Of a DNA stretch of 64,000 nt, positions 57,161-64,000 are shown one piece after another. A model generated the notes under the pieces. That model was not told the DNA's origin, did not search any database, and saw only the letters and a program-made list of their open reading frames with translations. The position numbers were made by a program, and so were the translations under genes. The first letter of the stretch is position 1. Each line of letters opens with the position of its first letter. The DNA is from DGNJ01 sp002388905 (GTDB lineage Bacteria > Pseudomonadota > Gammaproteobacteria > Pseudomonadales > Porticoccaceae), in assembly GCA_036843405.1 (NCBI GenBank), contig DAITSJ010000005.1, forward strand, positions 1 to 64,000, given 5' to 3'.

Positions 57161-58230
57161 TGCGGATTTTGACCGTTATCGGCGCGCGCCCGCAGTTTAT
57201 TAAAGCCAGCGTCGTCTCCCGTGCTATTCAAACTGAAGAGGCCATCGAAGAGATCATCGTGCATACTGGCCAGCACTTCGATGCCAATATGTCGGACGTA
57301 TTCTTCAACCAGCTCGATATACCGCGCCCGCACTACCAGCTTGATATACATGGCGGCGGCCACGGTTCGATGACTGGCCGAATGCTTGAAAAACTTGAGG
57401 CGGTGATGCTGGAAGAAAAACCGGATCGTGTTTTGGTCTACGGGGATACGAATTCCACCCTGGCTGGAGCGCTGGCGGGGGCCAAACTGCGTATTCCTGT
57501 GGCCCACGTGGAAGCGGGATTGCGAAGCTTTAACAGGAATATGCCAGAGGAAATCAACCGAATCTTGACCGATCAGGTAAGCGACTTGCTGTTTTGCCCA
57601 ACCAGTTCGGCTGTTGGCAATCTTGAGCAAGAGGGTTTTAGAAATAGGCTCGCCAGAGTTGTTCAGGTGGGTGATGTTATGCAGGATGCAGCATTATTTT
57701 TTGCCGAACATGCCAGATGCCCGAAGGAGGTGAGTGTGCCCGGCGAGTTTATTCTCGCCACGCTGCACCGGGCTGAAAACACCGACGATGCCGGTCGGCT
57801 GTCGTCCCTTGTGAACGCACTGAACCAGGTCCATAAAAATATTGCACCGGTCATATTACCGCTCCATCCACGCACACGGGCGGCAATACAGGAGCTTGGT
57901 CTTGATATCAAGATAAAAACCATCGATCCTGTCGGTTATTTGGAAATGCTCTGGTTGCTCGCTCATTGTGGACTCGTAATGACCGACAGCGGTGGCTTGC
58001 AGAAAGAAGCTTTCTTCTTTGGCCGGGCCTGCGTTACGCTGCGCGATCAGACGGAATGGGTTGAGTTGGTGGAAATTGGCGCCAACCAATTGGTGGGTGC
58101 AGATGCAGTTGCAATATTCGAGGCCGTCAAGCGACATTATGGGCGAAATGTTGAGGACAATAACTCGCTTTACGGTGGCGGAGATGCATCAGTGCGGATA
58201 GTCGAAACCCTGATCGAAGAGGCTCAGTAA
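57157..58230 (+). CDS. wbpI: Non-hydrolysing UDP-sugar 2-epimerase, WbpI/WecB type
   Basis: The 357-residue epimerase has ILTVIGARPQFIKASVVSRA, HTGQHFDANMSDVFF, VYGDTNSTLAGALAG, HVEAGLRSFNRNMPEEINR and MTDSGGLQKEAFFFG. Together with wbpB, wbpD and wbpE in the same strand group it most likely converts UDP-GlcNAc3NAcA to UDP-ManNAc3NAcA. WecB-like UDP-GlcNAc 2-epimerase activity is the alternative. It closes the plus-strand half of the cluster. Confidence 0.88.
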   Translation: MMRILTVIGARPQFIKASVVSRAIQTEEAIEEIIVHTGQHFDANMSDVFFNQLDIPRPHYQLDIHGGGHGSMTGRMLEKLEAVMLEEKPDRVLVYGDTNSTLAGALAGAKLRIPVAHVEAGLRSFNRNMPEEINRILTDQVSDLLFCPTSSAVGNLEQEGFRNRLARVVQVGDVMQDAALFFAEHARCPKEVSVPGEFILATLHRAENTDDAGRLSSLVNALNQVHKNIAPVILPLHPRTRAAIQELGLDIKIKTIDPVGYLEMLWLLAHCGLVMTDSGGLQKEAFFFGRACVTLRDQTEWVELVEIGANQLVGADAVAIFEAVKRHYGRNVEDNNSLYGGGDASVRIVETLIEEAQ

Positions 58231-58356
58231 CACACAGTTTATTAGAAATCCCGCTGCGGCCTGCAACTCCTTCGTTGTGTACAAATTCCCATGATCGGCG
58301 TCTTTTTCGATAAAATGTAACTGGTAGAAATTACAGAAAAAATATACCAAACCGCT

Positions 58357-58929
58357 TTATCGCCTCACCCGATCTCCAGCGCCCTTGCCCAGCAGGGTGA
58401 GCGTAATGTAGTGGAAGTAATTCCGGACAGTCAGTTCTTTTACCATTCGCTGGTCGGTTTCCGCCAGTAATCTGGGCGTGGACATGTCGATACCCTGGAT
58501 CTGGGCCAGGCCGGTAATGCCAGGACGGACCTCAAACACGTGTCGGCTATCCCGCTCATCAATCAGCTCGTCCTGGTTGAACAGGCACGGTCGAGGACCC
58601 ACAAGGCTCATCTCGCCCTTGAGCACATTCCACAATTGGGGCAGTTCATCAAGTTTCCTGCTTCGCAGGAAACGACCCATGGGGGTTATGGACGATGCGT
58701 CGGCCAGATGAGTCGCTACTGATGTGGTATCCGGCTTCATGGTGCGAAACTTGATAAGCACAAAGGGTTGCTTATGCCGGCCAACGCGTTGTTGGCGATA
58801 TAGAGGGGACCCGGTATCGAAATAACCAATCAGCGCAATGATCAGCAAAACCGGAAATGTTATCAGCAAACCGAGCGTTGCGATAAGGAAGTCGAACACA
58901 CGTATTATTTTAAACTTTGCAGGCGTCAT
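58357..58929 (-). CDS. Undecaprenyl-phosphate sugar-1-phosphate transferase (initiating)
   Basis: A 190-residue bacterial sugar transferase with a membrane hairpin (about 10-36), GRHKQPFVLIKFRTMK, and the catalytic KLDELPQLWNVLKGEMSLVGPRP. It lacks the large N-terminal membrane domain of WbaP, so is of the small PglC-like class. It should load the first sugar phosphate onto undecaprenyl phosphate. Its start overlaps the stop of the epimerase gene. Confidence 0.9.
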   Translation of the reverse strand: MTPAKFKIIRVFDFLIATLGLLITFPVLLIIALIGYFDTGSPLYRQQRVGRHKQPFVLIKFRTMKPDTTSVATHLADASSITPMGRFLRSRKLDELPQLWNVLKGEMSLVGPRPCLFNQDELIDERDSRHVFEVRPGITGLAQIQGIDMSTPRLLAETDQRMVKELTVRNYFHYITLTLLGKGAGDRVRR

Positions 58930-59894
58930 AATGATTTATGACTATGTAGAAAAGCCCGTGCGGTTTCCTCAAGAGCATCATCCACCGATACCGGCGGTTG
59001 CCATTCCAATAGTGATCGGGTTTTGCCGATGTCTACGTAAAGACTGCCGCACAAACGGTGGATCAGGTCCCGCTTGCCCAGTAAGCCGCCAACCTGTTCA
59101 AGGAGGCTGACTGGCACCGGGACAAGCCGGGCCGGTTTGCCCAGGGCGTTGGCGGTACGGTGCAACAGTTCGGTCGTGGATAAATCCTCGCCATCTCCCG
59201 CCAGGAAAACCTGGTTGGCGGCGGCTGGATGATCCAGGCAGGTCGCTATGAGGTCGACCAGATTGCTCCGCGACACCAGACTGCGCTTGTTGCGAATGGC
59301 TCCGAAGGGTAACGGTAGCCCCCGGTAAAGCCAACGCATAAGACTTTCGAAGTTTCCTTTGACTCCTGGGCCGTAGATCAGCGGCGGCCGGATAATTACG
59401 ATCTCCATACCTGTCTCATCGGCCAGCGACCAAAGGCCCTGCTCGGCTTCAAATTTGGAAATTGCATAGGCGTCCAGCGGCTTGGGGTTGTCATCGGCAG
59501 TAAACGGTGTATCGATCATCGTCTCTTCACCGTTAACTTTGATGGAACTGATAAAGACAAAGCGACCGACACCCGCTTCTGCCGCCTGCCGTGCCAGGTT
59601 TATAGTCCCCTGGGTATTAACGACTCGATAAGCCGCCAGTGAGTTCGGTTCATTGTTGCCCATGAGATGAACGCGGGCGGCGCAATGAATCACTGCCTGG
59701 CAATCCTGCAGTGCACTTCGCCAGTTAGTGTCGGGCCGGATCTCTCCCACCAGTGTATGGGGAAGGTCCTTCATCGGTTCGATGCTCGATAAACGATGCA
59801 GTGCGAGGTGCACTTCCCTGCCGCAATCCTGTCTCAGACTTTCCAGCAGACCCTGGCCGAGAAACCCTGAAGAACCTGTTATCAAGATTTTCAT
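58926..59894 (-). CDS. Extended SDR nucleotide-sugar epimerase/reductase
   Basis: The 322-residue protein has TGSSGFLGQGL (NAD binding), VIHCAARVHLMG, ISSIKVNGE and YAISKFEAE (YxxxK), as in the WbpV/GalE-like group often placed before small sugar transferases. It may epimerise or reduce the UDP-4-keto sugar made by the CapD/WbpM-like enzyme; the product cannot be assigned. Both ends overlap neighbours by four bases. Confidence 0.85.
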   Translation of the reverse strand: MKILITGSSGFLGQGLLESLRQDCGREVHLALHRLSSIEPMKDLPHTLVGEIRPDTNWRSALQDCQAVIHCAARVHLMGNNEPNSLAAYRVVNTQGTINLARQAAEAGVGRFVFISSIKVNGEETMIDTPFTADDNPKPLDAYAISKFEAEQGLWSLADETGMEIVIIRPPLIYGPGVKGNFESLMRWLYRGLPLPFGAIRNKRSLVSRSNLVDLIATCLDHPAAANQVFLAGDGEDLSTTELLHRTANALGKPARLVPVPVSLLEQVGGLLGKRDLIHRLCGSLYVDIGKTRSLLEWQPPVSVDDALEETARAFLHSHKSL

Positions 59895-61096
59895 CTGACG
59901 ATACTATCTGGTTCTTTTGCTGTAATCAGCACATCGTCGGCCATATTGCGCATGATATTCCGACGGTCGAATGTCTCGACAAATTTCTCGCGTGGAAAAG
60001 TTTCGCGCCGCAACGCGAAAAAAGCTTTTATACCTTCTTCGGGACAGCAAGGCGTAAATGTTTGGGCATTATCCAGATTTTCCTGGATAAATCGGGCAGC
60101 ATAGCCCGATACCCCCGCGAGAATTGGTTTGCCAAGCGCGCCGTACTCGAAGAGCTTGGACGGTAGGGCGTTGAGGAAAACATTGTAGTCATTGAGGTGA
60201 AGAAAAAAAACGTCTGCCTGTTGGTAAATTTCAATCAGTTCTGTGCGAGAAACCGGATTTCGTATTTGAACGTTTTTGCAGTTTCTTTCAGCCAGTGCAT
60301 TTTCTAGCTGGAGCCTCTTCCCACCATCTCCTACCAGCACGAACCTGGCTTGTCCCTCAAGACGTTTGGCCAATGCCGGAACTATTTTATGCAGCCCCTG
60401 TCCCTCACCCATATTCCCGGCATAGACAATTGTCAGCGGGTCATTGATGATCCGGAATTTAGACTCAGGTGTCCAGTCGAGAAACTCAGGGTCAATACCA
60501 TTGGTAAAAACCGAAAAAGTACGCCGAGGGTATTTCGATTCAAAATAGCCCAGGAACGCGGGCATTATAAGATTAACCCGCGTGGCATAATGTATTGTCC
60601 AGCTTTCGACAGGTCCGAAGATCGGTTTGGCCAGCCAGCTTATTTTGGGCGAAAGCACATCCCTTAAGGTTTCGACGAAAATATCGCGAATATCCAGGTA
60701 CAGAGGGGCCTTGAGACGACGAGACAGCAAGGCACCTAGGGCGGCGGTCATCAACCGAGATGAGGTGGCAAAAACCAGGTCAACCGATTGGTTGCGCGTA
60801 ATACGCAGAACACTTCTGGCATAGTTTAAGAAGGCCTTCGATTGATCTTTCATTCCGCTTTGATGTTGGGGAACGGCCACGCGGTGTATCGTTAGGCGGG
60901 GATGTTGTTCGTGCTCTTCGATATTGTCGTTGGCTACCTGACGATACGAGTTGTAGCGGTTTGGCATCGTCGTAATCAGCTCGATATGTCCTGTTTGAGG
61001 CAGCTTCTCCAGTAAGGCGCTAACGAGAGCCGAGGCACGAAATGAACCGGCCGACAAATCCGGTGGATAATAAAAACTCAACAGCAGAATCTTCAA
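59891..61096 (-). CDS. Glycosyltransferase family 4 (WbuB-like)
   Basis: A 401-residue GT-B enzyme with LLSFYYPPDLSAGSFRASALV, PLYLDIRDIFVETL, FTNGIDPEFLDW, VYAGNMGEGQGLHKIVPALA and a C-terminal SKLFEYGALGKPILAGVSG. This matches WbuB-type transferases that add a GlcNAc/FucNAc-class sugar early in O-unit assembly. It is coupled to the SDR gene by a four-base overlap. Confidence 0.87.
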   Translation of the reverse strand: MKILLLSFYYPPDLSAGSFRASALVSALLEKLPQTGHIELITTMPNRYNSYRQVANDNIEEHEQHPRLTIHRVAVPQHQSGMKDQSKAFLNYARSVLRITRNQSVDLVFATSSRLMTAALGALLSRRLKAPLYLDIRDIFVETLRDVLSPKISWLAKPIFGPVESWTIHYATRVNLIMPAFLGYFESKYPRRTFSVFTNGIDPEFLDWTPESKFRIINDPLTIVYAGNMGEGQGLHKIVPALAKRLEGQARFVLVGDGGKRLQLENALAERNCKNVQIRNPVSRTELIEIYQQADVFFLHLNDYNVFLNALPSKLFEYGALGKPILAGVSGYAARFIQENLDNAQTFTPCCPEEGIKAFFALRRETFPREKFVETFDRRNIMRNMADDVLITAKEPDSIVR

Positions 61097-61173
61097 CGAG
61101 ATGTCATCCTGTATTACGCTTGGTACGTTTGAAATTGTGGTTCAAAGTTCGATCACCGCCAGGAGCTGGTTTT

Positions 61174-63207
61174 TCAAGCCTTTGCTGATTGGGGGAGCTC
61201 GCGTCCTTTCGGAGATGGCGGTGTAGAGAGCCAGTCGCTGATTCCTCCGGATGGTTGGTAATCAATTTCACGGCGGCCAAGCAACCGCACAACGGTTTGA
61301 TGGTCTTTATGCTCGAAGGCTTTCCGCAAACTCACTACTAAATCAATAAAATCGTCCCAATGTATTTCGTGCTCCCCAGCACGGTATATTTTTTCATGGG
61401 CCGTTGGCTGAGCGGAATCTTCAATCAGCAGTTCCTCGTAAAGTTTTTCGCCTGGCCTTAGGCCGGTATAACGGATTTCGATATCGCCGCCGGGAGAGTT
61501 CCTGGATTTGAGTTTCAGGCCCGAAAGGCGAATCAGTTTCTCCGCCAGGTCGGCGATCTTCACGGGTTCGCCCATGTCCAGCAAAAACACGTCGCCGCCC
61601 TCGCCCATGGAACCGGCCTGTATGACCAGTTGGGCGGCTTCCTCCATGGTCATAAAGTAGCGGATGATATCGGGGTGGGTGACGGTGACGGGCCCGCCCT
61701 CCCGGATCTGTTCGCGAAATTTGGGAATAACGGAGCCGGAAGAATCCAGTACATTGCCGAATCTAACGATGGTAAAGCGGGTATTGTTGGGTACTTTGGC
61801 GCCCGGCTCCAGGTCGTAGGCACGGGCCCGGTACAGGGCGATTTCCCGTTCTTCACTCATGGCCTGAAGAGCCAGCTCGGAGAGGCGCTTGGTGGCCCCC
61901 ATCATGTTGGTGGGTCTTACCGCCTTGTCGGTGGAAACCAGTACGAAATTCTCCACCTGGTTGATAATCGCCGCCTGGGCGGTATAGAGCGTGCCGATCA
62001 GGTTGTTGTAAAAACCCTGTTCCGAGTTGTATTCCACCATGGGCACATGCTTGTAGGCGGCGGCGTGGTAGATGGTGTCGATGCCGAAATGATTCATCAC
62101 TTCAAGCAGGCGGGGCGGGTGGCTGACGGAACCCATTACCGGAACGACTTGGGTTTTTATGTCCAGTTTGTCCGCAATTTTTTCCAGTTCGGCATGGATG
62201 CTGTAATTGGGGAACTCGGCGATCTCGTACAGGACCAGGGTGCGGGGGTTAAGCCGGATAATCTGGCGGCACAACTCAGCACCGATCGAGCCCCCCGCCC
62301 CGGTCACCATGACCGCCTTGTTCTCGATGCATTTGGCCAGCAATTCGGGTCGGGGTGCGACCGGTTCCCGGCCCAGGATATCGGCAATGGGGACATCGCG
62401 GATTTCCTGGATATCGACTTTGCCCTGGGCGATTTCGTCCAGGCCGGGCATGGTTTTTACCTGGATGGGAATGCCTTCCAGTTTTTCGATCAACTGTCTC
62501 CGCTGACTATGGCTGGCGGAGGGTATGGCCAGCAAAACCTGCTGTATGTGGAACTGGTCCACCAGGTCGGCAACTTTTTCGGACGGATACACCTTTACGC
62601 CGTTGACGATGGTGCCGTGCAGGGTTTTGTCGTCGTCGATGAGGGCCGCCGGATGGTAGGTAATGCCGCTCTTGAGGGCGGCCAGCAGTTGGCGGCCCGC
62701 GGAACCGGCGCCGTAGATGGCAATGGGAATGCCCTTGGCAATGTCCCTGCCGTTCAGGCCCAGCATGCGGTAGACGATATTTTTCCCGGATTCGCCGGTG
62801 AGCCAAAGCCCCACGGCATACCGGGAACCGGTTATCAGCAGGATGGCAAAGAAGGCGTAGATCACGGGCACCGAGCGGGGTATCAGGGGCCTGTCCGGCC
62901 ACAGGAAGACAACGGCAAGGAATGTGATCAGCCCGAAGCCAATGTTGCGGGCGATGCCCCCGATGATCTCGATGCCGCTGTATCGTGTAATGGCGCTGTA
63001 AAAGCCGGACCGGTAGCAAAAGGGCAGGGTCGTGAGGGGCATCAGGAAGGCGTAGACAAGATAATTCTCGGGGTACCTGAGGTAGTCCCATTCCATGCGG
63101 AAAGCGTATGCCAGCACGACACTGGTGACGATGGCGACAAAGTCGAAGGTGACAACCAGCAGTCGTTTCCGGGAGCGCGGTAGTCTGGTGAATGCTTCCC
63201 TGATCAT
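61174..63207 (-). CDS. WbpM/CapD-like membrane nucleotide-sugar 4,6-dehydratase
   Basis: The 677-residue protein has four N-terminal membrane helices (about 18-130), a first Rossmann-like region (IAIYGAGSAGRQLLAAL) and a C-terminal SDR dehydratase (MVTGAGGSIGAELCRQI, VLVSTDKAVRPTNMMGATKR). The second domain has the SxDK-type motif of WbpM and FlaA1 instead of the usual YxxxK. It converts UDP-GlcNAc to a 4-keto-6-deoxy sugar for the O unit. It heads the minus-strand half, and a conserved wbpM-type gene at the cluster end is typical of Pseudomonas. Confidence 0.93.
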   Translation of the reverse strand: MIREAFTRLPRSRKRLLVVTFDFVAIVTSVVLAYAFRMEWDYLRYPENYLVYAFLMPLTTLPFCYRSGFYSAITRYSGIEIIGGIARNIGFGLITFLAVVFLWPDRPLIPRSVPVIYAFFAILLITGSRYAVGLWLTGESGKNIVYRMLGLNGRDIAKGIPIAIYGAGSAGRQLLAALKSGITYHPAALIDDDKTLHGTIVNGVKVYPSEKVADLVDQFHIQQVLLAIPSASHSQRRQLIEKLEGIPIQVKTMPGLDEIAQGKVDIQEIRDVPIADILGREPVAPRPELLAKCIENKAVMVTGAGGSIGAELCRQIIRLNPRTLVLYEIAEFPNYSIHAELEKIADKLDIKTQVVPVMGSVSHPPRLLEVMNHFGIDTIYHAAAYKHVPMVEYNSEQGFYNNLIGTLYTAQAAIINQVENFVLVSTDKAVRPTNMMGATKRLSELALQAMSEEREIALYRARAYDLEPGAKVPNNTRFTIVRFGNVLDSSGSVIPKFREQIREGGPVTVTHPDIIRYFMTMEEAAQLVIQAGSMGEGGDVFLLDMGEPVKIADLAEKLIRLSGLKLKSRNSPGGDIEIRYTGLRPGEKLYEELLIEDSAQPTAHEKIYRAGEHEIHWDDFIDLVVSLRKAFEHKDHQTVVRLLGRREIDYQPSGGISDWLSTPPSPKGRELPQSAKA

Positions 63208-63329
63208 GGTGTTTTTCTGGTTTAGCGTCTCGCGGCCATTGTGACACCTTTTGGCGACAGGCAGAACCGCCAGTTTGTGTGGCCGGTCTAATTTCGCCGT
63301 TGCGGCAGTAATGCGGGGGTGACGTGGGC

Positions 63330-64000
63330 TCAGAAACTATAGGTGTATCTCAGATAGCCATCCACATCCACCCGGTCATCCAGGGCGCCGGTAACGCCTT
63401 CCAGTTCACTGCGCCGGCGCAGGCGGGCTTCGAGGCGCTGGTTTTTATCGATTTTCCATTGGTACCTGACTTCCAGCAGGTCGGTATTGGGGGCGAAGTC
63501 CGGGGAAATGAGCCAGCCCGCCCCGGTGCGGGCACCGATAAGGGCGATGTTGTGGCCGGGCGCGAAATCCAGCCAGTTCAGGGCAATATGGTAACCGAGC
63601 CCGTCGCTGTCGCCCGAGTCCATGAGGTTGAGCGCCTGTGCCTTCGGGGTCTGCGGGGCGTAGCCCGCTTCCAGGCCGAGCATAAAATCGCCGGGCGCCC
63701 GCGCCATGGGCCAGCGCAGGGCGGTGCGGGCGGTGATGGTGTAGTAGTCGGTGGTGGTCTGGCTGGTCGGGCCCATGCGATGCAGGGCCTCGGGCAGGTA
63801 AGTGATACTGAGGTTGCGCTGGACCAGGGGGCCCAAGGCATCGGTATTTTCCAGTTTGGCGAAGGCGGACCAGCGGGCCGCGGTATCTGTGAAATTCAGG
63901 GGCGGGCGCCTGGTGTTGGCGGGGCCTTCCCGGTCGTTGTGCTCGAGGATGAACTGTCCCTGCCAGCCATTGGCCAGGTCGGTCTGGTACCGGATGCCGT
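63330..64000 (-). CDS. Probable outer-membrane beta-barrel protein (5' end outside window)
   Basis: The frame is open to the window edge, giving the last 222 residues of a protein rich in alternating aromatic strands (for example DGLGYHIALNWLDFAPGHNIALIGARTGAGW, read in pieces) and ending with YLRYTYSF, a C-terminal aromatic signature of BAM-inserted barrels. No family could be named. It is on the same strand as, and 122 bases upstream of, the WbpM-like gene, so it may or may not belong to the glycan cluster. Confidence 0.6.
   Translation of the reverse strand, partial: GIRYQTDLANGWQGQFILEHNDREGPANTRRPPLNFTDTAARWSAFAKLENTDALGPLVQRNLSITYLPEALHRMGPTSQTTTDYYTITARTALRWPMARAPGDFMLGLEAGYAPQTPKAQALNLMDSGDSDGLGYHIALNWLDFAPGHNIALIGARTGAGWLISPDFAPNTDLLEVRYQWKIDKNQRLEARLRRRSELEGVTGALDDRVDVDGYLRYTYSF

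Noticed and set aside
1..64000. rRNA or tRNA genes, including a tRNA near pilA as in Pseudomonas
   Set aside because: No cloverleaf or rRNA-like sequence was recognised by eye; a tRNAscan-SE run would settle it.

Overview
The window is a GC-rich bacterial chromosome segment, almost certainly from a gammaproteobacterium. The complete mraZ-to-lpxC division and cell-wall cluster is followed by an M23 peptidase gene, secA, argJ and mutT. The yacG-coaE-pilD-pilC-pilB block runs divergently from pilA. Both arrangements are Pseudomonas-like, as are the REP-type repeats with a GTGGGAGCG core. No rRNA or tRNA gene is visible, so genus cannot be fixed.

Layout. 1-550: debris of a restriction-modification operon (a type III Mod N-terminus that loses its frame, with a 41-codon remnant upstream of it). 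885-14163: a nitrite/nitric-oxide island. It holds norR; a copper operon of a NirK-type reductase, a diheme cytochrome c, a monoheme cytochrome c and a two-domain multicopper oxidase; an orphan sdhB; a DUF454 gene; norC-norB-norQ-norD; a small membrane protein; nnrS; and a hemerythrin. A near-consensus sigma-54 promoter with two GT-N7-AC (NorR-type) sites lies in front of the nirK-like gene, so the operon is probably induced by NO. Together these genes reduce nitrite to NO, reduce NO to N2O and buffer nitrosative stress.

14447-38149: the dcw cluster (mraZ, rsmH, ftsL, ftsI, murE, murF, mraY, murD, ftsW, murG, murC, ddlB, ftsQ, ftsA, ftsZ), then lpxC, an M23 peptidase, secA, argJ and mutT. Many genes overlap by 1-4 bases, and a sigma-70 promoter with three 10-bp-phased MraZ boxes heads the cluster.

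38150-41050: an accessory island of toxin-antitoxin genes, some broken, and repeats. Three near-identical copies of a small transcription unit lie here on the minus strand, and a fourth lies at 46.6-46.9 kb. Each has an AT-rich upstream box, a Shine-Dalgarno, a 33-codon membrane-peptide ORF, a conserved 62-nt 3' segment and a perfect hairpin-plus-T terminator. The four peptides are identical while their codons differ only at synonymous positions. This is the most interesting undescribed element I see.

41108-47924: yacG, coaE and the type IV pilus genes pilD, pilC and pilB on the minus strand, then pilA on the plus strand with a CRP/Vfr-like palindrome, PilR-like TGTC sites, a sigma-54 promoter and a strong terminator. 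47988-63207: a surface-glycan cluster. It has a Wzy/TfpO-type membrane protein, the wbpB-wbpD-wbpE-wbpI set for a diacetamido-uronic acid sugar nucleotide (wbpA is not in the window), a pyruvyl transferase-like protein, three glycosyltransferases, a flippase, an initiating sugar transferase, a SDR epimerase and a WbpM-like 4,6-dehydratase. Its two halves converge near 58.3 kb. The window ends inside a probable outer-membrane beta-barrel gene.
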